This document shows positions 43,824-54,325 of a stretch of 64,000 bases of DNA, piece after piece. The stretch is from the NCBI GenBank assembly GCA_030435675.1, contig CM059624.1:1202769-1266768 (forward strand). Direction: 5' to 3'. Source of the DNA: Steinernema hermaphroditum (lineage: Eukaryota; Nematoda; Chromadorea; Rhabditida; Steinernematidae). The stretch's first letter is position 1, and each line of letters opens with the position of its first letter. The notes under the pieces were generated by a model. The model was not told the DNA's origin. It saw only the letters and a list, made by a program, of their open reading frames with translations, and did no database searches. The translations under genes and the position numbers were made by a program.

Positions 43824-44540
43824 ATGTCTATTTTTGCCAGATTCACTTGTGCGATTTGTATGTCGTGGCTGGAAGATAGCGAAGACATAGAAGTGACGAA
43901 TTGTGGACACATATTCCATGTGGGATGTATCGAGGCGTGGCTACATCGAAGCAGAAACGAAGAATGTCCTACTTGTCGAGAAGAAGCTGTTCCCTTGAAG
44001 AGAGTCTACTTCTCATCGTCACCTTTTAATCGGACCGAAGTCCAGAAGGAGCTCGATACAGCCTATAAGACGATTGAGGCACTTGAAGAGAAGGGGAAGC
44101 AGCTACAAAACCAAGTCGAAGGTCTTTGTCATACACTCGAGGAAATGGACGAGGAGATTCAAGAGCTCCATCGAAGGATCTACTCAAACCGTTCGACTCC
44201 TAACTCCAATGGACATTCCGAAATAGAGGCCGATGAAGCTGAGCCTGTTGAGGATGTCAATTCGCATTATGACGAAATCATAGAAACTGTTTCGATCACT
44301 CGTTTCTTGGCTAGCATTCCAAGTGGCACCTTTGACGACTTCTCCGACTCGGACAGTGTCCTCCATCGAGACGCATTTTATCGAGGAACCGATCTGCATC
44401 AAGTGCAAAGGAACCTGGCACATCGAAGAGATGCTCGGCAGCCATCTCTCGCGCGACGCTTGTGGCGAGCTCTTTGCAAGAATCTTCACTGGCGCCAGAG
44501 TAATAATATGCTTGGGGGCAATGAACTCGCGAATAGTTAA
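43824..44540 (+). CDS. RING-H2 coiled-coil protein, TRAIP-like N-terminus (R2)
   Basis: Single exon, 238 residues. RING at 9-51 (C-x2-C, CGHIFHVGC, CPTC), then VYFSSSPFNRTEVQKELD and a coiled coil, matching R1. At the position where R1 ends with FSDSD and stop, R2 reads FSDSD and continues for about 45 residues of basic sequence rich in R and L (for example RRLWRALCKNLHW). AATAAA at 44546. Probable E3 ubiquitin ligase. Confidence 0.9.
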   Translation: MSIFARFTCAICMSWLEDSEDIEVTNCGHIFHVGCIEAWLHRSRNEECPTCREEAVPLKRVYFSSSPFNRTEVQKELDTAYKTIEALEEKGKQLQNQVEGLCHTLEEMDEEIQELHRRIYSNRSTPNSNGHSEIEADEAEPVEDVNSHYDEIIETVSITRFLASIPSGTFDDFSDSDSVLHRDAFYRGTDLHQVQRNLAHRRDARQPSLARRLWRALCKNLHWRQSNNMLGGNELANS

Positions 44541-44684
44541 CAACGAATAAACATAATGTTCAGCGACTATTTGTTCTCATTGCTAAAATGCCATTTACAT
44601 GGCAGGATTTCACTACTATACCCAGTAAGACCCAATTCGGAGACCCTAATAGTGAAGTGCACTTTGCGAGTTGCTCTCGGAAGA

Positions 44685-44766
44685 GCAGCGATGTCCGAGT
44701 GGTTAAGGAGTTTGACTCGAAATCAAATGGGCTCTGCCCGCGTAGGTTCGAATCCTGCTCGCTGCG
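44685..44766 (+). tRNA. tRNA-Ser(CGA), second plus-strand copy
   Basis: Same sequence as 43291-43372 through the tRNA body, with GAAATTTTT tail. It lies 145 bp after the RING R2 stop, as the first copy lies 131 bp after R1. Confidence 0.97.
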
Positions 44767-45496
44767 AAATTTTTCTATCTTATATTCCAAATTTTATTCA
44801 TCTTCAGAGAGACAACATAGTGTCAATCATTTTACTTTTGTTGCACACGAATGAATCTACGTTTCTTTTCATTTGAGTCCTTTATCTTTTTCTTCTTCCT
44901 TGTACATGGGTCCAAAAGCTCAAGGTGTTCGAAGTGCTCACCACGGAAACCAGTTTTTTTGACGCTAAATTGACCAGAAAATTCTCTTTTTCGGCATTTG
45001 TTTTAGACAAATAGAGGGCGCCATTTCTATCAGTCGCTTGGCTTTGAATTCACTTCATAAATCAAAGGCATTACGCCTTGTGTGATCGAATAAGTGACAA
45101 AAAGAGGATGTCTCTTGCAGCCGGATTCATTTCTGACGCGGTGTTGATGTCAAACCGGTCGGTGAGGGTTTTTTTTTGCGCGCTTCAAAGGGCGTTTGGG
45201 CAAGGGAACGTCCGGAAATGAAGACGAAACTTATACATGCAGTCATCAACAAGTATGAAAACCAACGTGTTTCTTCATGTTCTTTCTTCGTTCAGACCTT
45301 CTGCGGACTTTGATCTCAACGCCCGACCACTTAGGAACGCCAAGTGACCTTCACTTTGTGCGAACCGTCACTTCGATTTCCGAACAAACACCTAACGTCG
45401 CCCAGCGCCCTCGCACATCCCATCGCCGTTCGCACTCCATTGGACTTGTGACGGCAACAAAGCGTCGCTCGCCAGTTTTTCCCGCTCTCCCGCGCC
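44767..45496. other. Spacer with decayed R2 relative
   Basis: Contains a diverged R2 relative (45095-45225) and the presumed promoter of the next gene. No gene recognised. Confidence 0.4.
45095..45225 (+). repeat. Dispersed repeat R2, decayed copy
   Basis: Shares AAGAGGATGTCT, GATGTCAAACCGGT and GTCCGGAAATG-like blocks with 50671-50912 but is strongly diverged and truncated. Confidence 0.55.
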
Positions 45497-46225
45497 ATGG
45501 ACGGTGTGCCCGAGACGTTCGTCCGTGAAGTGTGCCATCTGCTCACCGACGCCAATCAGAAGGCGCTCCGTCGTGTGCCGACATGGGGTCGAATCGCCCA
45601 GAAAGTCTGGCCTCGGGCTGACTTCTTCTCTCTCGTCGTCAAGATCTACTTGGACAGCGACGACGTCCACTACTGGTTATTCCCGAATCAGAGCCATACG
45701 CCTGTGTTCCAGTTCAAAAGCCTACTGCAGATGATCACCGAATTCCAAACCTGGCGCATCAACAAGGTTTTCGTGAGTTGTGAGGAGGTGGACATCGGCA
45801 ATACGGCTTCGTATCAAAATGCCCTGACGGATGACATAGTCCAGGGCTTGGGGACAGCCCTCAAGAAGCAGTCCATCCCTATATCGCTTCTTGTCGACCA
45901 CTATCCTATGGACCGCTATCCTTTGATCGATAAGCTGCTCGGCGTTCTGCCCCGAGTGACCACTGTCGAATACCGTAACCAGTGGGTCCAGTCGGAAGTC
46001 CTTTCAAGCTGTATCCAACGTGGAGTGCTACAGCGATTTTCGTGCACTTTCTCCAGGGAAATCCTAAACGTTCTTCCTGATATGTTGAAGTTGAAGTGTT
46101 TCCGTCGCCTAGCTGTTAGAAAGAATCCAGAGCAAGAAGAGGATTGGACGACTTTTGAGGAGATTCTCCAGATTTCGGACATGGACGTGACACTCGGAGA
46201 CGAAATCGTCGCTTCGAGAAGATAA
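45497..46225 (+). CDS. F-box-like orphan, member 5
   Basis: Single exon, 242 residues. Start MDGVPETFVREVCHLLTDAN with W--A soon after, following the family plan of 306, 12940 and 32423. The body includes LVVKIYLDSDDVHYW and ends basic (ASRR). Shorter than the other members. Function unknown. Confidence 0.75.
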   Translation: MDGVPETFVREVCHLLTDANQKALRRVPTWGRIAQKVWPRADFFSLVVKIYLDSDDVHYWLFPNQSHTPVFQFKSLLQMITEFQTWRINKVFVSCEEVDIGNTASYQNALTDDIVQGLGTALKKQSIPISLLVDHYPMDRYPLIDKLLGVLPRVTTVEYRNQWVQSEVLSSCIQRGVLQRFSCTFSREILNVLPDMLKLKCFRRLAVRKNPEQEEDWTTFEEILQISDMDVTLGDEIVASRR

Positions 46226-46489
46226 CCACTTGTTTGATATGTCAAATGTGTAATAATTTACTCAACTTCCTTAACCTGTAATTTAATGAGCTTGTGTCAA
46301 TATATGCCATTATTGATAACATCGTTTATTGGCTAAAAAACGGGTATTTTCGGTGTTCCATGGTAACTTCTGCTAAGGTGCTAGCTATTCGACGCTACAA
46401 AAATGGCTACAAAGATGACTTTCCACAGTGATAGGGCAAATCAACAAAAGCGTACATTTTGCGTCTACGTCTAACGTACAACGATAAGG

Positions 46490-46744
46490 TTATGGCGTGT
46501 TGAGATAAAGGTAGTAGAATAGAGCACCAAGAATCGCCGGGAAGATGATTCCAATGGCAGCAAGGACTACTGAAGGCATCAGACGGCGCGGCATCTTCCT
46601 GCGAAGATGCTTGGAAGGTGCTGATGTCGTCATATATGGCTTGTATTTGACCGGTTTCGTTGAGCGGGGAGTTGTCGTCGTGAACCGACGCTTGTCTTCG
46701 CCGACATGAAGCGCCCGTTGCCCCCACTCCGCATCGCCAGCTGA
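46490..46744 (-). CDS. Possible last exon of a small single-TM protein
   Basis: Minus-strand exon opening after a GAAG acceptor at about 46745 and reading through RRFTTTTPRSTKPVKYKPY to a clear C-terminal TM (VVLAAIGIIFPAILGALFYY) and stop. The Thr/Pro-rich segment followed by a TM is typical of a tail-anchored or type I protein. I could not join it securely to upstream exons (46745-46950 is open in more than one frame), so gene and start are unsettled. Confidence 0.35.
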   Translation of the reverse strand, partial: SAGDAEWGQRALHVGEDKRRFTTTTPRSTKPVKYKPYMTTSAPSKHLRRKMPRRLMPSVVLAAIGIIFPAILGALFYYLYLNTP

Positions 46745-47066
46745 CTTCGACCGTCAAATGTCAAACTTTCACAAAAACTCTGCATCCTGCTACTCGAAAG
46801 ACTGCCGTACCAGCAGCACTCCGGACGCCCGGCAGTATCTCCATAGCCATATCGGAAATGATCGAATCTTCGCAATGCATTTCCGACCGAAGCACCTGGC
46901 AGGCAAAACCATATCGGGATAGAGACACATTATCTGAACAATTCGGCACAGGTGTGGGGCGCTCCCACCTACAGAACAGATAAATTTTATTGCCAAAAAG
47001 CGCATAATGATGAGCAAAAGCGTCTGTTTAAAACGTCACACAACAACAAGCGACACAACCATCAGG
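46745..47066. other. Unassigned, possible upstream exons
   Basis: Minus strand has a Cys-containing open stretch (PECCWYG) that could belong to the TM exon at 46490. The plus strand is presumably the promoter of the secreted-protein gene at 47067. Confidence 0.3.
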
Positions 47067-48846
47067 ATGCTTGTCCACATTCGCCTGCTTCTACTGCCTA
47101 TCGTCGCTTCTTCGCTGGTGGATCGCAGCGGCTACCCTAATGAAGGCGGTCCCAAAGACGCTCTAAAGACAATTGCGAAAAAAATTGGTACGATGCCATT
47201 GTATGATTGTTTAAAATACCACAAATAAGATCATGTCCAAAGAAGCGAGACCTTCCAGAACTACATGGAACGCATTAAGAACGTGTCCGACTTTGTAAAT
47301 CAAATCATTCCTGTGGATGAAGTCCGGAAAGTCTCAGGATGGGTGTCCAAGTTTGCCGGCAAGCAGATGATGGATGTAAGGTTCTTTTTATCAGATAGCT
47401 AATCGGAGCTATATTCAGTACGAGACTGATGAATTGAAAAGGATCCAGAAGGAGCTCCATGAAGGCTTTGTCAGCCTGGAAAGATCGATCCAGAACGCCG
47501 TGGACACTCTTCGCTGCGATCAAGCGTTTTCTACTTATCAGATCTTGGTAAAATTTGAGATCGACCTGATTATATGGAACGATGCGAGAGCGCGCTGACG
47601 AACAGAGAAAATCCATGTTCGCCATTTTGGGGGTTACGGTTAGAAAGGGAACATTTGGGCCTGCTCTCTTCATCTGCGCTCTTTCTAATAAGCGGGATCG
47701 AAAACCGAAATTTATGTTTGTAGCACCACGAACCCGCTGTGAGGGCCGAGGAGCACATCGAGAACATTCTAACTGTTGGCCCCAACGCCGCCATGGACTT
47801 CGAGAAGGCTTGCCGTCTGCGGGACTACGTCACTGATCTGAAAGTACTATTTGCCATGAGAAGTATCTTATATTGCAAATACTGATTTCAGTCTCTCATG
47901 GACACGCTAAGCCGCAACAGCTACTTCGGATTCGCCTGTCTTGCCGACAAGAAGTACACCTATACGGCCCTGATTGAGATCAAGCGTATCATCAAAGTCG
48001 ACGCATTTCTTTTGGTTTATTTCACTAGGACGTGCATTTCAATAGCAGCCAATTTAGGCCTTGAATGCTATCGACTGTCACCACTTCGAAAACGACCGCT
48101 ACGAGCTGCATCTCAACGAATCTCTGCAAGGACTTCAGGGTGTCTTTGAAAAACTTGACGAAGCCCAGCATACGGTAGCTTTGTATAACTTCCATTCCAT
48201 CTATCCTTTGCCTCCAGAATGCTCTCGGAGGGATCAACGAGACCTTGTTCAAGCTCCTCTATGATCGCACTTTCAAGAGCGCTGAAGAAATTGCTAATGA
48301 ACTCGGGGCCAAGCTGGTTGACTACAACTCGACAAGGTATGCACATCGTGATAGGATACTCCTTCCATTAGAGCATTATCTAGGGCATCTTATATGGTGA
48401 ACGTTATTCCAAGGCATTCCGATAAAACCCTCGAAAACAAAGTTTCTGGGAGCCCTGGCTATGAAAAGCGTCTCATCACATACGAGGAGAAGCTGAAGTA
48501 CACAGTCGCCGTCTACGCCGCCGACTTAACCAACCCGGAAACCGAGCAAAGTCGCACATTTTTAGAAAATCGCAAACAGACTGTGGTGAACTCACTGTAA
48601 GTGATGTAAAAACAGCACATAATTCGGCTGAACTTCAGGCGCAACCTCGACAAGGCCAAGTGTCCTGATGCCCAGAGTTTGGCCGAACGACTCAAGACTA
48701 TAAGGTCGAAGCCGTTCGCTTACGTGAGGATTGTGACGACTCAGGGAAAGACCGATTTTCTCTACAAGGGCGACGCTCGTGTCGGTTACTACGACCATTT
48801 CAAGCACAGTGATAACTGTTATGTTCATTATGTGATTGGATATTAA
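47067..48846 (+). CDS. Secreted helical orphan, 415 residues
   Basis: Nine exons: 47067-47187, 47230-47375, 47419-47547, 47724-47843, 47892-47996, 48058-48174, 48218-48336, 48414-48596, 48639-48846. Signal peptide MLVHIRLLLLPIVASS. The mature part is mostly amphipathic helix with few cysteines, ending in a segment with YVRIVTTQGKTDFLY and a tyrosine/histidine-rich tail (YYDHFKHSDNCYVHYV). Intron 5 has a weak GTCGAC donor, and the intron before exon 4 is 176 nt. An in-frame upstream ATG (47007) would bury the signal peptide. I do not recognise the family. Nematode WSN-type secreted proteins were considered, but I could not confirm that domain. Confidence 0.75.
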
Positions 48847-49284
48847 CACAATGAATGTTCAAGCAGAGATGCCAACTGAGCCGAGCCCGAGCCTCTGAGC
48901 CGAGCCGGCTCGGACCACTCGGCTCGGCTTCCAAAAGTTCTGTGCACCGGAACGAATTGAACGGGAACCGGGTGCGTCCCTAATGTATATGCTCAAATTC
49001 AGACCGAAACACGAACTTCAAAGCGTTTCCTGTCCCTGTTGGTTTCATAACCCTTCGATCCGACATAAAAAAAAAGTTAACCCGTCGCACAACTGTTCCT
49101 TGTCACATTCTTCCCACCCTGAAAGCTTTTCTTCGAGGAATGAACAAAGATCGAATAAGCATCCCGTTGGCCTCATTCTCCATCCATCAAAGGTGTCACT
49201 TATGCCGACAAACAACTGTCACCTGTTCACGATTTTTCACCGCTTTTTGTGAAACATTCTCAGTCTACTTTGATCCCCGCCACC
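48847..49284. other. Intergenic
   Basis: Contains a GC-rich repetitive GAGCCGAGCC/GGCTCGG tract at about 48878-48930; otherwise nothing recognised. Confidence 0.4.
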
Positions 49285-50040
49285 ATGTGGCCGACCCTGC
49301 TAGTCATCGCTGTTTTATGTGTGCAAGTCACGCCGTTCCACACTGGATATCAATACAACGATAAGGCGGAAGTTGACAGCCTGAAGAACAAAGAACAGAA
49401 GCGATTGGTCGCTGACGACATTTATGAGACGCGCTGTGGAGGTTTCGGTGTAAGAAATGTTAGTCAAGAAGGCTTGAGCATTTAGAACGTTTAGCTGTAT
49501 TCGACATGCACTCAATACTACCACCGCAACTGCTCGAACTCCCCCAACAAGCGGGATCCGGCTGAGTACAGCTTCTTGGATTGGAAGCAGTCCTATGCGA
49601 ATATGAAAGACGAAGACGACCTCTGCCACAGCTTCGGATTCTACAAGCGTTGCATGCGGAATGGAGATGAATGCGACGAAGTTCACCATGGTAAAAACGT
49701 GGATTTGACCCTGGAAGATCATCCATTTTCTTAGAATTCGCGAGAACCAGAGAGTGTATTACAGCCACAAACAAGGACAGAAGGCGCCTGAACGAGATTT
49801 TTCACTGTGGCCATGTTATGCAGGAAGTTTTCTACACGCTCCAGAACTGCAGGTATTCAATGAACAATCGTGCTCCTTTCATTGTTTCTATATAGCTCCT
49901 TTGTGAGCTGTTATCTGGATCTCTACAGTACTCGTTGTGGAAACCTGGCGAATCGAGAAGTCTGCGAGAGATACTCACCCAGATTGCGGCAGATTGGATG
50001 CGACATGGAGGAGACGGTGAACATATGCCGCCAGCTTTGA
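49285..50040 (+). CDS. Secreted cysteine-rich protein C1
   Basis: Four exons: 49285-49449, 49495-49690, 49735-49852, 49896-50040; 207 residues. Signal peptide MWPTLLVIAVLCVQVTPFHT. The mature chain has about 13 cysteines, including ETRCGGF, TCTQYYHRNCS, DLCHSFGFYKRCMRNGDECD and a C-terminal block ending NICRQL. It resembles the nematode T20D4.11-like secreted family in its Cys spacing, but I cannot confirm this. It is paralogous exon by exon to C2 at 51238. Confidence 0.88.
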
Positions 50041-51237
50041 GCCGCTTCTCTGCCCCAGAAGATCATAAGATATTGTGGTTCATTGTGTAGAGTGTCTTCC
50101 TTTCTGTTTGTAGAGATGTTTTTTGGCACATGGGCCCTTCCTCGAGTCCACCCTAGAACTTTGAATACATTTTAAGTTTGTTATCTAAAGTGGGAATCGT
50201 ACTTCCTCAGAGAGTCTGGATGGCCGGCTAAGGAATAACGTTGATGAAGATGTCAATATTGACATGTTGGCATCGCTGTCTGTATCTGAACCACACGTTA
50301 TTCTTGTTTAACCAAAAGCTCAACTAATCTAAGATTCAAAAAAACCGTACAAAGAACTTATTTAGCCGTCGGCATCACTGTCTCGGAGTTTGTTGCTGAG
50401 TTGAGCAGGACTACCAATACGGACTTAGAGTTATTTCAAAAGGATTTGCTCACAGGTACTGCACTACACAGTTCACATTACGAATCAAAGACAGAAAGTG
50501 GTCACTGTTCGTCAACGTGTGTCAAGTTGAATGGTAGAAACCAGAGAAGAAAATGAGGGATAGGGTTCAAAAAAGACTACAAAACAGGTATTTCATTGTA
50601 ACACCTGTGTTTTCATTGTACGAATTTACGAATTTTTTTCAAGAATCAAAGGACCAACATAAAAAAAAATAGACAAACAGAGGATGTCTGGCAGACTGCT
50701 TCATCCCTGGCGTAGCGGTGATGTCGAACCGGTTGGGGCGGCGCACTTCACGGGGTATCTGGGAAAAGGCGAAATTCCGGAAATGGCGACGGATCTTTTA
50801 GTTCTCGGGGAGTTTGCGGCACAGCGGACGTTTCTAAGCTCGAATCTGATGGTCCGTGATTCGGGAGTTGCGTCTTCGCTGGTCCTCAGAGCGTCGGCGA
50901 CCTTCGGGACTTGTCATTTTATGCGCAAGAGTCGAACGAGTTTTAAAACGATGGCCTATTTCTTAAACTATTGTGCTGACTGATATCTTTGAGATATGAG
51001 AGTCAGTCTTTGGACAGCTGACAGCCCGCTTACTTTGTTTTCCTCTCTCATCCTCAAAGAATTGGGCAAAGGTCGCATTGCCGATAAACATCCTGCTCCG
51101 CACGATTTTCTCCGTTATGCGTTCCCGAACAGTGTCACTTTACGTCTGCGGCGAAAATCCGATAAACACATGCCACTTTACACTACACCACATCCTAAGC
51201 CGCCTTCATTCTTCGAACTTTTTAGTCTATTCTCGTC
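50041..51237. other. Spacer C1-C2 with R2 copy 2
   Basis: Holds repeat R2 copy 2 (50671-50912). No gene recognised. Confidence 0.4.
50671..50912 (+). repeat. Dispersed repeat R2, copy 2
   Basis: Closely similar to 26572-26801 (minus). Begins AGACAAACAGAGGATGTCTG after an A9 run; similarity ends after GCGACCTTC. Confidence 0.75.
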
Positions 51238-52131
51238 ATGACCGGCAAGTGGATGTCCATTCTCTTGTTTGTCTGTCTTTTGGGGGGCTGCATCGCGGCA
51301 TTAGATTACGACTATGAGCACGACCATCAAGCCAAGGTCGACCATCTGAAGAGGACCGAACAGGAGCGCCTGAGTGACCATGATGTTTTTGAGACGCGCT
51401 GTGGAGGCTACACTGTAAGTTTGTGGACTTCGGATTCAACAGATGGCCAGTAGGACAAGCACCTGAATAAACGTGTGCTGAATAAGTTAGCTACGCATTA
51501 GGAAATCCGTTCATTTAAGTCCTAGTTAGTCTTGGCATCCTTGGATTGATTTTATCTTTGATCGAAAGGTTTAGCTATTCTTCGCATGCACTGAATACTA
51601 TAACTACAACTGCTCGAACTCCCCAAGCAAGCGGGATCCGGCCGAGTACACCACCTTCGAAGAATGGAAGCAGTCCTACGAGGACCGAAAAGACGAAGAG
51701 GACCTCTGCCACAGCTTCGGATTCTACAAGCGCTGCATGCGAAATGGAGATGAATGCGACGAAGTTCACCATGGTACGATAACATAGAATGTTTCCACCA
51801 ACAATCTCTTTCGTTTTTAGAATTCGCAAGGACCGCATCCTGTGTTGAGGACACCGACAAAATCGGCAAACACACGGCTGAGTTCCTGGTCTGTCGAGAG
51901 CTGTTCACGCGTGCGATGAAAACACACAAGAACTGCAGGCATTCAGTGACAAATCACTTTGCTTTTTTGATAGACCTCTTTAGTTCCGTCTCCGCTTGCT
52001 ACTACAATACGTACAGTAACCACTGCGGAAGTGCGTCCGGAAGAATGAACTGCGAAAAGATGTCTCCCGTTATTCGATTTCTGGGATGCAAGGACATGGC
52101 GGAGACGACGGCTGTATGCCAGCAACTCTGA
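51238..52131 (+). CDS. Secreted cysteine-rich protein C2
   Basis: Four exons: 51238-51414, 51575-51773, 51821-51938, 51984-52131; 213 residues. Signal peptide MTGKWMSILLFVCLLGGCIA. The Cys framework matches C1: ETRCGGY, ACTEYYNYNCS, the identical DLCHSFGFYKRCMRNGDECD, and a C-terminus ending VCQQL. Exon 3 ends AACTGCAG followed by GCATTC, where C1 has AACTGCAG GTATTC, so C2 uses a GC-AG intron. AATAAA at 52207-52212. Confidence 0.88.
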
Positions 52132-54325
52132 AATCCTTATCTGTAGAAGTGCATAGTTAGTTTTTTTTTTAAATAACATTACACATTGACCGCATTATTG
52201 TAATTCAATAAATTTTGAATACATCGATGTCAGAAATATATCGGAGAGCTTATTCATATCCGGTGAGTCACATACAAAGAAAAGTCTTAGGAAATCTGTG
52301 ATTCCGTAATCGATAGCTTTTCCGATCGACAATCTCGGCACGGCCATTATATACATCTCCCTCTGTCCTTTTTGTTATGAGAACTTCGCACATATGTTTT
52401 TCACATTTCGCCATTTCCGATAAACACCAAATTTCTCACGGTCGCTCAGGATTAATGCCGCGGCCCGGTCTCAACAACAAAGCCGGACAGCATACAATTT
52501 AACACGTCGATCAGTGCGGAGCGTAATTGAATACAAACGATGCACTAAGGTTGGATACAAAGCCGACGAAACCGACAACACTCTGTTAGTGCGCCATAAA
52601 ACGAGTTCTCACTTTGTAGATGTCTCTTCTTCTCTCCTCTCTGCATTTCTCTTTTTCTCACTTGGATTAATTGTTGTTGTCTATGAGGGCCGTATTACGT
52701 ACACATTACTCGTATATTTAAGCTAATTAGGGTTCAATGGTCTTACATTCGGCGATGCCGATCGAGTCCGAAGTCCAAACGTACCCCAGTCCGGATTCGT
52801 ATCGGATTTTCAAACGAGTCCCGGTCCGGATTGGATGCCTCGAGTGTACGGAGTAGTTTCCATACTCGTCGGCATCTTTGGTTTGAAAAGTAATTCGCAA
52901 AATGTTCCTTTCAGGGGATGCAGGATCTCATTGAGGATCTCAAAAGAATTCAGAGGATTCAGGATCTGCTTCTATTTTAAAAACTTAAATGCTATTACGC
53001 TTTCTTTCTTTTCGACTCTATCTGTACTACGTCAGTAAGTGTCAGTGAAAAGGCGCTAACATGTTTTCTTACCGTAGCCCCGCGGGCAGCAAGACGTCAT
53101 TATCGGTGATAAGCACACGAAAAGCCTAATGGACCTTCGGGACTGCTAGGCTTAGGCTAATCTGAGTTCGGAATCTTCGGAATCCGAAGCCTTGCTGCCC
53201 CGAGCATAGCTACAGTGAATCGACTGAACCTGAACAGTCGAAAGTGAGGACCCGAGAGTCGAGACGAGAATACCGAATTTGGATACTTTTGTCGATTTCC
53301 ATTATATATATAACTTGAGGACCATACACACCCTGTCTGAATGAGTTTCCTTTACTCCTTCTGCATCAAGTCCAACTTCAACTCGCAGTGCACCCTCCCT
53401 GAACTCGAAGTCCAAACGGAGTGGGTTCCCGAAACTCGATTCTCAGAACGATTAACGCTGGCTGTGATGACGAATAAGCAATTAGAAAAATCGCCCACAC
53501 GTGTTCTCAGCATTTTCAGGCGAAATTGCAGCATTTTCGTAATGGGACCGAGGCTGCTCTCGTCTCGCCAGTCGCGCCCATTTGTTGAGAGGCCAAAAGC
53601 CCCTCGAGAGTCCAAGTGTCGAGACTCTACATAGCCCCGCTTGCGACCTATGGACTGAGAGTCAGCAAAAAAGGGCGTAAACGTAAACCTAGAGGGGATT
53701 GTATCTCAGCTACCCCAACTCAAATAGTAGGTATGTCATTTTTTTCTTTTGGTCTTTTATTGGATCACAGCTCCCAGGATTTTTGTTCACATGCAGCTCT
53801 TTTTTCTATTCTTGTATTCGGTTACTTAACCACCAATTTTAGGAATTCCGTGAATACCATCAGTATCATGTTTTTATACGTCTTTATTCCTTTGTTTCAC
53901 CTGACAAATCTGTGTCTTCTTGGAAGCGCTGCTTAGGACCAAACAGCCTAATTTTGGATTTGCCTTCGACCAATGCTTATCGACGTTCGTCCATATATTC
54001 AATTATTCGGCCACCTCAATTTTATGAAAACCTTTAACATGCTTGTATGCCAATGTTTTCCCTCTGCCAAATACCACATCTCTCATGGCAACTTCGGATT
54101 ACCACGGCCGACCGCCAAAGTAATTAACACGAAAACCCAAGTCGCCATTGTTTTCTTCGCTTTTCTCGGGACCTTTTCTCATTGTTAGTCACGTATTGTC
54201 GAGCGTCCAAATGACATGACCGCCGTTAATGTGAACGTAATACAAACGTTGTAAACAGGAATTAATCACGCCTTTTGGACATTGTCGCCTTTAAGGGTCG
54301 CCTACCTGCGCGTCAGTCAGTCGAC
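52132..54325. other. Intergenic, 2.2 kb
   Basis: No supportable gene. Contains short GTCCGGATT/CGAAGTCCAAACG-type repeats (for example about 52755-52835 and 53405-53425). The largest open frame (53341-53634) has no homology or splice context. Confidence 0.4.

Noticed and set aside
47230..48846. Assignment of the secreted orphan to a WSN or other named nematode domain
   Set aside because: Composition is suggestive but I could not match a signature, so no name is given.
48878..48930. GAGCCGAGCC-rich tract as a CRISPR or satellite array
   Set aside because: Only a few imperfect copies, no spacers, and the genome is eukaryotic.
53341..53634. 97-codon plus-strand open frame
   Set aside because: No homology, no splice context, biased toward charged and Ser residues as in random sequence.
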